Source: an uncultured bacterium
GTDB taxonomy: Bacteria > Planctomycetota > UBA1135 > GCA-002686595
Reading direction: 5' to 3'
Assembly: GCA_902826945.1 (NCBI GenBank)
Contig: CADEGS010000128.1
Coordinates: forward strand, 1-12,584
Length of the DNA: 12,584 nucleotides
The translations under genes and the position numbers were made by a program. Positions 5,668 through 12,584 of this stretch are shown one piece after another. The notes beneath the pieces are model-generated. The model did not search any database, was not told the DNA's origin, and saw only the letters and a list, made by a program, of their open reading frames with translations. Positions within the stretch are counted from its first letter, which is position 1; every line of letters starts with the position of its first letter.

Positions 5668-8313
5668 ATGTCCAGCCTTCCCCGCCGAGCCGACGCCGAG
5701 CTCCTGCTCGAGCACGCGAGCTGGATGCGCCAGCTCGCGCGCGCGCTCGTCGGCGACCCCGAGCGCGCCGAGGACCTCTCGCAGGAGACCTGGGTGCGCG
5801 CGCTCGAGCACCCGCCCGAGGCGGGCCGGCCGTTGCGCGGCTGGCTCGCGACCGTCATGCGCAACCTGTGGCGGCAGGCGCAGCGCGGCGAGGACCGGCG
5901 CTCGGCGCGCGAGCGCGACGCGGCGCGGCCCGAGGCGGACGCCTCGGCCGAGCTCGTCCTGCGCGTGGCGACGCAGCGCGAGCTCGCCCTGCGCGTGCTG
6001 GAGCTCGACGAGCCCTACCGCACGACGGTCCTCCTGCGCTACTTCGACGAGCTCTCGCCGAAGCGCATCGCGGCCCGCCAGGGCGTCCCCGTCGCCACGG
6101 TGAAGACGCGCCTCGCGCGCGGCCTCGAGCGCCTGCGCGCGCGGCTCGACCGCGCGCACGGCGGGGACGGCCGGAGCTGGAGCCTCGCGCTCGCACCCGT
6201 CGCGCTGCGCCCGCCGGGCGCGAGCGCCTTCCCCGTCCCCGCGCCCCTCGCCCGGGCCGCTCTCTCGCTCGGAGCCCTCGCCGTGAACGCCAAGCTCGTC
6301 CTCTCGCTCGCCCTGTGCGCCCTCGCCGGCGGCGCCTACGTCCTCTACTCCACGCGCGCCGCGCCGGGCGCGCCCGCGGCGCCGGCCGCGCTCGCGGCAG
6401 ACTCCGGGCGCGCGCCCGCCGCGCTGGAGCCGACCGCGCGCGCCGAGCGCGCGGCGAGCGAGGCCCCCGCGCCGGCCGCCGCGGGCCAGCGCTCGGCCGT
6501 GGCCGTGCGCGAGACGCCGCCCGCGCCGGCGGCCGCGGCCGCCGCAATGCGCCACGGGCGCGTGATCGACGTCGCCGGCCGCGCCGTGGCGGGCGTCGCG
6601 GTGCGCGCGCTCGCGCTCGGCGCGCGCGGCGAGGAGGCGCCCACCGCCGCGGACGCGGACGCGGCGCCGGAGCTCGCGCGGAGCGCCGGCGACGGGAGCT
6701 TCGCCTGGGCCGCCGGCGCCGAGCGCTCGCTGCCGCTCACCGTGCACGAGCGCGCCTGGGCGACCGTGCTCGCCTCGGCGCCGCGCGAGGGCGCGACGAT
6801 CGTCGTCGCGCCGCGCGTCGCCTACGCCGGCAGCGTGGTGGACGCGTCCGGCGTCCCGGTGGCGGGCGCGCGGGTCGAGCTCGCCATGCCCGAGGGGCTG
6901 CGCGGGCGCATCGGAGAGGTGCTCGACCACGCGCTCTCGCTGCGCTGGAGCGCGAGCACCGACGCGGCCGGCGCCTTCGCCCTGGAGAGCGCGCCGAGCG
7001 TCCTGGACGCCGTGCTGGCCGTGAGCGCCGAGGGCTTCCTCCCCGCGCGCGAGGCGCCGCCGCCCGGCGGCGGTCGGGTCGTGATCGTGCTGCAGCGCTC
7101 GGCGCGCGCCGACCAGCTCGTGCTCGGCGTCGTGCTCGACGACGCCGGCCGGCCGGTCGAGGGCGCGCGCGTCTCGCTCGGCATGGACACCACCCTGAGC
7201 GCGGCCGACGGCTCCTTCGCCTTCGACCAGGGCGCCGAGCAGACCTTCAACCGCGCCGCGGCGCGCCTCCTCGACTTCACGCCCGACCGGCTCGTCGCCG
7301 TGGCCACGGGGCTGCTGCCGGCCGAGTTCGTGCCCCCGAAGGACGCGGGCGGACGCCCGCGCTGGCCGGAGAGCGTGGTCCTGCACCTCGGCCGCGAGCC
7401 GCTCTCGATCGAGGGCCGCGTGCTCGGCCCCGACGGCGAGCCCGTCCCGGACGCGCGCGTGTGGATCGGCGACCCGACCTTCTTCGCCGGCCTGGGCGAC
7501 CCGGCGCGCAGGCGCTTCCCCGAGCTCACGGACGTCGAGGCGGAGATCGCCGGCGCGCGCCCGGGCTGGCGCTGGCAGGAGACCGACGCGCAGGGCCGCT
7601 TCCGGATCGACGGGCTCCTGGACCGCGAGTACACGCTCGAGGCCATGCTGCCCGAGACGCTCCTGCGCGTGACCGCCCCGGGCGTGCGCGCCGGCCGCCG
7701 GGACGCGCTCTTGGCCTTCCCGCCCGACGCGGCCTACGCGGTGCTGCGCGGGCGCGTCGTGGATCACTCGGGGAATCCCGTCCCGCGCGTCCAGGTGCGG
7801 CCGATGTGCGACGCCTTCCGGACGGGCTTCCAGGGCAGGACGATCCAGACCCAGCACATGGCGCTCGACCCGGTCGAGACCGACGCCGAGGGGCGGTTCA
7901 CGCTCCACGACGTGCCGCGCGACCTCGTCTACCTGCGCCTCGACGGCGAGGACATCGTGCCGCTCGAGTGGGGGCGGCACGTGCCCGGCACGCTCGGCGC
8001 CCTGGTGCGGGACGAGCCGGAGCGCTTCACGATCGAGGTCGGCGTGCGCTGCCACTTCCAGGTCGAGCTGGCCGACCCCGAGGAGGCGGACGGCCTCTCG
8101 ATGCTGGACGCGCGCGGCGAGCCGCTCGAGATCAGCGAGTTCGTGGGCAACGGCCGCCGCGAGGACACCGTCCTGCCGATCGTCGAGGGCCGCTCGAGCG
8201 TGCTGGCCGTCGGCGACGACGCGGCCACGCTCGTCCTGCGCAAGGCGGGCGAGGTCGTGCGCGAGGTGAGCGTCCGGCTCGTCCCGGGGGAGACCAACGT
8301 CCTGCGCCCCTGA
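5668..8313 (+). CDS. ECF sigma factor fused via a TM helix to carboxypeptidase-regulatory-like repeats
   Basis: An 881-residue fusion. Residues about 12-72 are sigma-70 region 2, including GDPERAEDLSQETW (29-42). Residues about 108-160 are sigma-70 region 4 with the helix-turn-helix SPKRIAARQGVPVATVKTR (130-148). A single membrane helix follows at 209-228 (KLVLSLALCALAGGAYVLYS), then an Ala/Pro-rich linker (about 230-293). The rest is five repeats of the carboxypeptidase-regulatory/CNA-B-like type, starting near 297, 387, 486, 581 and 693, each with the pattern GxVxDxxGxPVxGARV. The expected topology is sigma domains in the cytoplasm and repeats outside. Release by proteolysis, or action while tethered, would be required for promoter use; neither is shown here. 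ATG 5668 is preferred over GTG 5644 (889 residues) because the purine-rich gggagg precedes it and the sigma domain begins just after. No separate anti-sigma gene is next to it. Similar sigma fusions occur in planctomycetes. Confidence 0.88.
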   Translation: MSSLPRRADAELLLEHASWMRQLARALVGDPERAEDLSQETWVRALEHPPEAGRPLRGWLATVMRNLWRQAQRGEDRRSARERDAARPEADASAELVLRVATQRELALRVLELDEPYRTTVLLRYFDELSPKRIAARQGVPVATVKTRLARGLERLRARLDRAHGGDGRSWSLALAPVALRPPGASAFPVPAPLARAALSLGALAVNAKLVLSLALCALAGGAYVLYSTRAAPGAPAAPAALAADSGRAPAALEPTARAERAASEAPAPAAAGQRSAVAVRETPPAPAAAAAAMRHGRVIDVAGRAVAGVAVRALALGARGEEAPTAADADAAPELARSAGDGSFAWAAGAERSLPLTVHERAWATVLASAPREGATIVVAPRVAYAGSVVDASGVPVAGARVELAMPEGLRGRIGEVLDHALSLRWSASTDAAGAFALESAPSVLDAVLAVSAEGFLPAREAPPPGGGRVVIVLQRSARADQLVLGVVLDDAGRPVEGARVSLGMDTTLSAADGSFAFDQGAEQTFNRAAARLLDFTPDRLVAVATGLLPAEFVPPKDAGGRPRWPESVVLHLGREPLSIEGRVLGPDGEPVPDARVWIGDPTFFAGLGDPARRRFPELTDVEAEIAGARPGWRWQETDAQGRFRIDGLLDREYTLEAMLPETLLRVTAPGVRAGRRDALLAFPPDAAYAVLRGRVVDHSGNPVPRVQVRPMCDAFRTGFQGRTIQTQHMALDPVETDAEGRFTLHDVPRDLVYLRLDGEDIVPLEWGRHVPGTLGALVRDEPERFTIEVGVRCHFQVELADPEEADGLSMLDARGEPLEISEFVGNGRREDTVLPIVEGRSSVLAVGDDAATLVLRKAGEVVREVSVRLVPGETNVLRP

Positions 8314-8338
8314 GGCGCCTGAGAAAGCGAGGGCTCGA

Positions 8339-8386
8339 GGTCCCCGCCGTCCGGCGGGCCGCCCCTCGGGGCCCGCCCGGGGGACC
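8339..8386. terminator. GC-rich composite hairpin after the sigma-fusion gene
   Basis: An outer stem (ggtcccc 8339-8345 with ggggacc 8380-8386) encloses an inner 8-bp stem (ggcgggcc 8353-8360 with ggcccgcc 8370-8377). It starts 25 bases after the sigma-fusion stop, so a terminator for that gene is the simplest reading. No U-run follows. Confidence 0.45.
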
Positions 8387-8409
8387 GCGGCCCGGAAAGC
8401 GCTCGAGAC

Positions 8410-8430
8410 ACCAGGAAAAGGGAACCTGGT
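8410..8430. repeat. Small stem-loop in the convergent gap
   Basis: A 6-bp stem (accagg 8410-8415, cctggt 8425-8430) with a purine-only nine-base loop, aaaagggaa. It is the middle of three stem-loops in this gap and could contribute to termination. On its own it is weak evidence. Confidence 0.25.
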
Positions 8431-8512
8431 CGGCCCCTGGCGCCGTCTTTGAAGCCAAGGCGGAGCGAGCCTCTCCTCTCCCGCCCGGCGGAGGTGACGC
8501 CGACCGGGTGCT

Positions 8513-8548
8513 CGATCCGGGACCCTCTGGTGACGGGGTCCCGGATCG
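8513..8548. terminator. 13-bp perfect inverted repeat between convergent genes
   Basis: The arm cgatccgggaccc (8513-8525) is exactly complementary to 8536-8548, with a ten-base loop. It lies four bases beyond the methyltransferase stop codon (TAG, 8552-8554, minus strand), downstream of that gene, and also downstream of the sigma-fusion gene. It is well placed to end transcription from the right, and possibly from both sides. Confidence 0.55.
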
Positions 8549-8551
8549 GGG

Positions 8552-9331
8552 CTACGCGGCCCGCTCCGCCGCGCTCTCCTTCTCGAGCTCGACGAGCATC
8601 AGGATCCGCAGCGGCGCCAGGCAGGGGAGCGCATTGACCACGCGCTCGTAGGCCCACCCGACCAGGTAGGTCAGCGGGTGCAGGCGCATGTACTCGGGGC
8701 GGTCCTCGACCAGGCGCACCGACCGCACGCGCAGCCCGGCGCCGCGCGCCAGGCGCTCGATCGCCCGGGGCGTGTTGGCCCGGTAGCGGGTCGGGAAGGT
8801 GTCCTCGCCGCGCCGGCCGCGCAGGCGGTTCGCGAAGCGGTGGAAGGCGTGCGGCGTCAGCCGCGCGAGCAGCGGCACGTAGTGCGCGCGGTTGGGCGTC
8901 TTGGCCAGGAACACCCCGCCGGGGGCGAGCACGCGCGCGACCTCGGCGAAGACCCGCTCGGGGCGCTCGAGGTGCTCGAGGACGTTGTCGGCCACGACCA
9001 CGTCGAAGCTCGCCGAGGCGCAGGGCAGCGCCTCGCCGACGCCGACGTGCGCCTCGTCCACGTGCGGGTTCTCGCGCACGCGCTCGTCGGGGTCGACCCC
9101 GACGACGTGCCCGGCGACGCCCTTGAAGTCCATGTAGGGGACGATGCCGGCCCCCGCGCCGAGGTCGAGCAGGCGCGCGTCCGGCGGCAGCGCGGCGAGG
9201 ATGGCCTCGCGGAACAGCCGGTCGTCCCAGTTCCGGCAGCGGCCGGGATAGAGCCGGCGGTCGAGCGCCTCGACCAGCGTGCGCGAGAGCGAGCGCCGGC
9301 GCTCTCGCCCGGCGAGGGTGGCGGTTCCCAT
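8552..9331 (-). CDS. Class I SAM-dependent methyltransferase
   Basis: A 259-residue cytoplasmic protein with a Rossmann-fold methyltransferase core of the Methyltransf_11 type. Motif I, which binds S-adenosylmethionine, is LDLGAGAG (55-62). The acidic residue ending strand 2 is Asp80 in VVGVDPD. DVVVADNVLEHLERP (110-124) covers strand 4 and the following helix, and LAPGGVFLAKTPN (135-147) is the post-motif region. After the core, the C-terminal 70 residues contain RYRANTP (182-188) and a hydrophobic segment, YLVGWAYERVVNALPCLAPL (222-241), which might touch the membrane. This arrangement is common in methyltransferases near envelope polysaccharide or lipid genes, but no such genes are visible here, so the substrate is unknown. 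The start is ATG 9329-9331 with GAGG (9339-9342, minus strand) seven bases upstream. It lies 135 bases downstream of the TPR gene on the same strand, with a palindrome between them. Confidence 0.9.
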   Translation of the reverse strand: MGTATLAGRERRRSLSRTLVEALDRRLYPGRCRNWDDRLFREAILAALPPDARLLDLGAGAGIVPYMDFKGVAGHVVGVDPDERVRENPHVDEAHVGVGEALPCASASFDVVVADNVLEHLERPERVFAEVARVLAPGGVFLAKTPNRAHYVPLLARLTPHAFHRFANRLRGRRGEDTFPTRYRANTPRAIERLARGAGLRVRSVRLVEDRPEYMRLHPLTYLVGWAYERVVNALPCLAPLRILMLVELEKESAAERAA

Positions 9332-9443
9332 GGCCTCGCCTCTATCGGAGGCGCGCGGCGCGGGCCTGAGCGTCCCTCGCCGCGGGTCGCGCGGGCGGGA
9401 CGTCGGCCGGGACGCGGGGAGGGGAGCCGAGCGAGAGCGACCT

Positions 9444-9459
9444 GGACGCGCGCGCGTCC
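9444..9459. terminator. 16-bp perfect palindrome just after the TPR gene
   Basis: The sequence ggacgcgcgcgcgtcc is fully self-complementary and ends seven bases beyond the TPR gene's stop codon (9467-9469, minus strand). A stem formed from it would have only a minimal loop. The position suits a terminator that separates the TPR gene from the methyltransferase gene. Confidence 0.35.
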
Positions 9460-9466
9460 GGCCGGG

Positions 9467-11164
9467 TCAGCGCACCGCGCCCGGATCGAGGTCGGTCTCG
9501 CCCGCGGCGACGCGCGCGAGCCAGGCGTCCAGGCGGCGCAGGTTGTTGCGCGCGTCGCGGCGCGCGACGAGCACGGCGTTGCGCTCCTCGGGCAGGAGCG
9601 TGGCGCCGTCCAGCCGCACGTCGGCCAGGCGCGCCGCCTCGAGGTACATGGCGCGCGCGCGCTCGGGCTCGCGCCGCAGGTAGTAGTGCAGCAGCACGGC
9701 GGTGTCGTTCACCGTGTTCGGGTTCTCGGGCTCGAGCGCGAGGGCGCGCTCGTAGGCGGCGAGCGAGCGCTCCCACAGGTCCGCGAGCTCCGCCGGGCTG
9801 CCCGCCCGCTGCGCGCGCAGGACGTCGCCGTGGTCGCGCAGGAACAGCCCCAGGTTGTTCCAGTGGCGCGGCGCGTCGGGCTCGAGCGCGCACAGGAGCT
9901 CGCACAGGAAGGCGGCCTCGTCGTTGCGCGCGCGCCCCTCGTGGCGCTCGGGGTCGGCGCACCAGCCGACGAGCCACCCGAGCCGTCCGACCTCGGCCGC
10001 GGCGTCCGCGCCGAGCTGGGCCACGAGCGCGTCCTGGTCGGCGCGCGCGAAGCCGTGCAGGTGCTCGAGCGCGGCGGCGTAGCGCTCGCGCGCGAGGTCG
10101 ATGCGGTAGAGCCAGTAGTGGCAGTCGGTGTACGCCGGCCAGCGCTCGAGCGCGTCCGCGAACGAGGCGGCGGCGGACTCGAGGTCCTGCGTGCTCCAGT
10201 GGGCCCAGCCGTCCCACCACGAGAGCGTCGCGCGGCGCGCGTCGGCCGCGGCGTGGCGCGCGTCGAAGCGCTCCAGCGCGCGCGCGGTCGCGTCGGCGAA
10301 GGCCGGCGCGGCCAGCGCGCCGAGCACGGCGGAGAAGTCCACGCTCGGCGGATCCCAGGCCATCGCCTCCACGTAGGCGTCGGCGGCGCCGGCGGCCGTC
10401 GCGCCGGCTTCCGCCTCGCTCGCGGCCCAGGCGCGCAGGTGGCCGACCTGCGCCCAGGCGTCGGCGAGCGCCGCCTGGCCGGCCTCGTCGGCCGGCGTCC
10501 CGCCGAGCTCGATCCTGCGCGCGAAGGCGCGCTCGGCGCGCTCGCGCGCCGCCCGCGCGCCGGCGGGGTCCGCGCCGCGCAGCTCCTGGTAGCGGGCGGC
10601 GCCGACGCGGCCGGCGAGCTCCAGCAGCGCGGCGTCCTCGGGCGCGCGCGCGAGCGCCGGCGCGAGCGCCCGCTCGGCCTCGTCGAGCGCGCCGCTCCGC
10701 CAGGCGGCCTCGGCCAGTCCGGCCCAGGCGTCCGCGAAGCGCTCGGGATCGGCCGCCAGCGCCCGCGCGAGCAGCGTCTGCGCGTCGGTCAGGAGGTTCG
10801 AGGTGTTCCCGTCGGCGCGGCCCGCGTCGATCGCGTCGCGCGCCAGGCCGAGCGAGGCCAGGCCGACGAGGTAGTCCACGTCGGACCGCGCGGCGCCCAC
10901 CGCACGCAGGCGGTCCGTGGCCGCGAGCGCCTCCTCGTGACGGCCCTCGGCGATCAGCGTGCGCACGAGCCAGGTCTCGAGCGCCGGCTCCTCGCGCTGC
11001 GCCAGGGCGCGCTCGAAGAGCGCGCGCGCCTCGCTCGTGCGCCCGGCCTCGAGCGCCGTGCGCCCGGCGCGCACGAGCTCGTCCGCCGGCCGCGCCGGCG
11101 CGTCGGAGGAGGCGGGGACGAGCGCGGGGACGAAGGCCAGTGCGAAGGGAGCGAGGAGCGTCAT
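9467..11164 (-). CDS. Exported TPR-type helical-repeat protein
   Basis: A 565-residue protein, very Ala/Arg/Glu-rich, made of helical hairpins of the tetratricopeptide type. The clearest units are ELVRAGRTALEAGRTSEARA (29-48), WLVRTLIAEGRHEEALAATD (65-84), DAWAGLAEAAWRSGALDEAE (145-164), LESAAASFADALERWPAYTD (328-347), HWNNLGLFLRDHGD (434-447) and LAAYERALALEPENPNTVND (468-487). TPR domains bind partner proteins; no enzymatic domain is visible. The start ATG 11162-11164 is chosen over the upstream TTG because residues 1-18 (MTLLAPFALAFVPALVPA) make a plausible signal peptide, though it has no basic residue. Export is therefore likely but not certain. No Shine-Dalgarno sequence is seen. Several Trp-rich patches (SWWDGWAHW, 315-323) are notable. 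I cannot name a specific function. Confidence 0.85.
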   Translation of the reverse strand: MTLLAPFALAFVPALVPASSDAPARPADELVRAGRTALEAGRTSEARALFERALAQREEPALETWLVRTLIAEGRHEEALAATDRLRAVGAARSDVDYLVGLASLGLARDAIDAGRADGNTSNLLTDAQTLLARALAADPERFADAWAGLAEAAWRSGALDEAERALAPALARAPEDAALLELAGRVGAARYQELRGADPAGARAARERAERAFARRIELGGTPADEAGQAALADAWAQVGHLRAWAASEAEAGATAAGAADAYVEAMAWDPPSVDFSAVLGALAAPAFADATARALERFDARHAAADARRATLSWWDGWAHWSTQDLESAAASFADALERWPAYTDCHYWLYRIDLARERYAAALEHLHGFARADQDALVAQLGADAAAEVGRLGWLVGWCADPERHEGRARNDEAAFLCELLCALEPDAPRHWNNLGLFLRDHGDVLRAQRAGSPAELADLWERSLAAYERALALEPENPNTVNDTAVLLHYYLRREPERARAMYLEAARLADVRLDGATLLPEERNAVLVARRDARNNLRRLDAWLARVAAGETDLDPGAVR

Positions 11165-11382
11165 GGGCGTCGGGATCGGGTCGGCGGGGGAGGGACGAGG
11201 GTCCCGGTCCAGCGTCCGCAACGCTCGTGCCAGGGGCCTGGGCGGGCCGCCGCCGGGTCGCGGGAAGGGATGCCGTTACCCGGAGGGAACCGGGATCGAC
11301 CCGCAGGGAGGGCGAGCGGGCTCCCGACGGACCGGGAGGGTGCGCCGGGGAACGCCGGGGCGGGTCGCGCCCCCTGAAGCCC

Positions 11383-11405
11383 GGGCCGCCGACGAGGGGC
11401 GGCTC
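11383..11405. terminator. Hairpin abutting the stop codon of the SEC-C gene
   Basis: A 6-bp stem (gccgcc 11385-11390, ggcggc 11398-11403) with a seven-base loop directly touches the SEC-C stop codon (11404-11406, minus strand). A G-T and a G-C pair can extend it into the stop codon. A second small stem (ggggcg 11357-11362, cgcccc 11368-11373) follows. Termination is plausible but unproven. Confidence 0.35.
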
Positions 11406-11895
11406 AGGCCTCCTTCCCGTGGCACTTCTTGAACTTCTTCCCGCTGCCGCACGAGCACGGGTCGTTGCGGCCGAGCTTCTCCGCGCGGTGCACGAACGGC
11501 GCGCTCTGGCGCGGGAGCTGCTCGGCCGCGTTGGCCCCGCTCCGCACCTTCTCGAGGAAGGCGTCGGCGCCCGCGTCGAGCGCGCGGCGCAGCTCCCACG
11601 CGTGCGGCACGACCTCGCTCGCCTCGAGGTGCGCGAGCAGCGCCGCGAAGACCGCCGGGACGTGCGCGGCGCGCGCGTCGCGCGGCGCCAGGCGCGCCGG
11701 CAGGAAGGTCGCGAGGATGGCCTCGACGTCGTCGCCCTCGAGCAGGCGCGGCTTCTTGCCGAGGTCCTCGTAGGCGATCGTGAGGAGCGTCTCCGCCAGC
11801 GCGCGCACGTCCTCGCGGCGCAGCTCCGCGAGCGAGCGCGCCTGCGGCGCGTCGAGGAACGCGGCGAGCTGCAGGGCGACCTCCTTGGTCGGCAT
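11404..11895 (-). CDS. Small SEC-C zinc-motif protein
   Basis: A 163-residue cytoplasmic protein. Its C-terminus is a clear SEC-C motif, [17 protein letters not shown] (144-160), with zinc ligands Cys147, Cys149, Cys158 and His159. This is the same type of zinc site found at the end of SecA, where it binds SecB and ribosomes. It also occurs on many unrelated small proteins, so a link to secretion is not implied. Residues 1 to about 135 are predicted mainly helical, with no motif I recognise. Conserved-looking parts include [20 protein letters not shown] (39-58) and [10 protein letters not shown] (64-73). ATG 11893-11895 is used; there is no Shine-Dalgarno sequence before it. It lies 239 bases upstream of the TPR gene and 258 bases downstream of the pilT-like gene, too far to assume one operon. 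Confidence 0.88.
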   Translation of the reverse strand: MPTKEVALQLAAFLDAPQARSLAELRREDVRALAETLLTIAYEDLGKKPRLLEGDDVEAILATFLPARLAPRDARAAHVPAVFAALLAHLEASEVVPHAWELRRALDAGADAFLEKVRSGANAAEQLPRQSAPFVHRAEKLGRNDPCSCGSGKKFKKCHGKEA

Positions 11896-12153
11896 GGGGA
11901 GATCGTAGCCGCGACGCGCGGGCGCAGAGAGACGGGCGCGGTGGGGCGAGCGCCGGCTCGGGTCGTGTTGCCCGCGGAGGCGTGCCGAGGACCGGTGATC
12001 CGCGCCTGCGTCGCTCCCGTCGCGGCGCCCCGCGCGCGACCCACCCGACCCATGCTCCCGCCCACCCCGGGGGGCAGGACGTGGCGCGAGCGCGGCGGTT
12101 GCGCGTCGCGTGCGGAAGGGTCCCCGACGCGACGCTTCCGGCCGCCGACGACC
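11896..12153. other. Gap between the pilT-like and SEC-C genes with two competing hairpins
   Basis: This 258-base gap has no supportable gene. Near the end of the pilT-like gene there are two overlapping inverted repeats: gcgtcgcg (12103-12110) with cgcgacgc (12128-12135), and cggaag (12113-12118) with cttccg (12135-12140). They share base 12135 and interleave, so only one can form at a time. Either could act as a terminator for the pilT-like gene. The rest should hold the SEC-C promoter, but I see no clear boxes. Confidence 0.3.
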
Positions 12154-12584
12154 TCAGCCGCGGCGGCTGCGGCGGAAGGCCTCGAAGTCCATCCCGCCGC
12201 CGGCGGGCTGCGCCGGGGGCGGCGGCGTGCTCGGCAGGGCCGAGGCGGGCGCGGCCTGCGGCTGCGCGGGGGCGGGGGGCGGCGCGCTCGCGGCGTGCGC
12301 GTCGCCGACGCCGGCCAGGTTCACGCTGATCCCCAGGTGCTGGAGCTTGCCGAGCAGCCCCTGCTTGTCCACCGCCTTGAGGTAGGCCTCCAGCGGATCG
12401 ACGGTGCCCTGCGACACGAGCTCGCACAGCGAGTCGTTCAGGAGCTTCATCCCGAGCTTGCCGCCCATCTGCATCTGCGACTGGAGCTGGTGCGTCTTGC
12501 CCTCGCGGATCAGCGCCGAGACGGCGTCGTTCGCGACCAGGACCTCGAGCGCGGCGCAGCGGCCGGCGGGCTTCTTCTTGCACA
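12154..12584 (-). CDS. pilT: PilT-like type IV pilus retraction ATPase, C-terminal part (cut by window edge)
   Basis: The visible 142 residues are the C-terminus of a PilT/PilU-type ATPase, the hexameric motor that drives type IV pilus disassembly and twitching motility from the cytoplasmic face. The family signature is clear: GRCAALEVLVANDAVSALI, then REGKTHQLQSQMQMG (the conserved xREGKxHQ segment), then GMKLLNDSLCELVSQGTVDP, matching the usual GMxxxxxSLxxLxxxGxI helix. The catalytic Walker boxes would lie beyond the right edge. After the point where PilT normally ends (near LLGKLQHLGI), there is an extra tail of about 55 residues: a Pro/Ala-rich stretch encoded at about 12193-12291, then a terminal MDFEAFRRSRRG. 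PilU is the main alternative name. The gene starts outside the window. Confidence 0.85.
   Translation of the reverse strand, partial: CKKKPAGRCAALEVLVANDAVSALIREGKTHQLQSQMQMGGKLGMKLLNDSLCELVSQGTVDPLEAYLKAVDKQGLLGKLQHLGISVNLAGVGDAHAASAPPPAPAQPQAAPASALPSTPPPPAQPAGGGMDFEAFRRSRRG

Noticed and set aside
2500..8055. Single minus-strand frame open for 1851 codons, spanning the S9 peptidase and far upstream
   Set aside because: Only the part from ATG 4440 down matches a family. The upstream part is antisense to the M23 and sigma-fusion genes, rich in Arg/Ala/Glu with no domain, and open because stop codons are rare at this base composition.
4443..8651. Plus-strand frame open for 1402 codons overlapping the M23 and sigma-fusion genes
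   Set aside because: It is an Arg/Ala/Pro-rich shadow in a different frame from two genes with intact catalytic and domain motifs.
11165..11221. TTG at 11219-11221 as start of the TPR protein
   Set aside because: It would put 19 charged and Pro-rich residues ahead of the signal-peptide-like stretch; ATG 11164 is more likely.
8678..11377. Plus-strand frame of 899 codons antisense to the methyltransferase and TPR genes
   Set aside because: No domain, skewed Arg/Ala/Val/Gly content, and the minus-strand genes explain the region with recognisable motifs and signal sequence.
1..12584. CRISPR arrays, tRNA or rRNA genes, insertion sequences, toxin-antitoxin pairs
   Set aside because: I looked for regularly spaced repeats, tRNA-like cloverleaf arms, rRNA signatures and transposase motifs on both strands by eye and saw none.

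Overview
The window is very GC-rich, with nearly every third codon position G or C, so long spurious frames run antisense to the real genes. I support nine protein-coding genes. The likely source is a high-GC bacterium with a Gram-negative-type envelope. A planctomycete is my best guess. It rests on an ECF sigma factor fused through a transmembrane helix to carboxypeptidase-regulatory-like repeats, on the set of secreted hydrolases, and on several starts without a Shine-Dalgarno sequence. This is inference; no rRNA or tRNA gene is present to confirm it.

Layout. Left block: a secreted alpha/beta hydrolase (+, 133-1236) faces a LOG-family (TIGR00730-type) nucleotide phosphoribohydrolase (-, 1433-2254). 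A perfect 19-bp hairpin lies in the 3' end of the LOG gene. A short stretch (about 2285-2499) reads like two membrane helices on the + strand but has no usable start or stop; I treat it as a possible gene remnant. Centre: an exported S9 prolyl-oligopeptidase-type peptidase (-, 2500-4440) is divergent from a secreted DUF3887-M23 metallopeptidase (+, 4585-5589). Downstream of the M23 gene, on the same strand, is the 881-residue sigma-factor/TM/repeat fusion (+, 5668-8313). Right block, all on the minus strand: a SAM-dependent methyltransferase (8552-9331), an exported TPR-type helical-repeat protein (9467-11164), a small SEC-C zinc-motif protein (11404-11895), and the C-terminal part of a PilT-like retraction ATPase (12154 to beyond the right edge).

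How the genes may work together. Four or five products are predicted to act outside the cytoplasm (hydrolase, S9 peptidase, M23 peptidase, repeat half of the sigma fusion, TPR protein). The sigma fusion is the most distinctive item: a transcription factor tethered to the membrane by its own sensor-like extracytoplasmic half. Its ribosome binding site is complementary to a segment just upstream, so it may also be controlled at translation. There are no mobile elements, CRISPR arrays, tRNAs or rRNAs that I can see. Spaces between genes are all under 300 bases and mostly hold GC-rich inverted repeats that could act as terminators.
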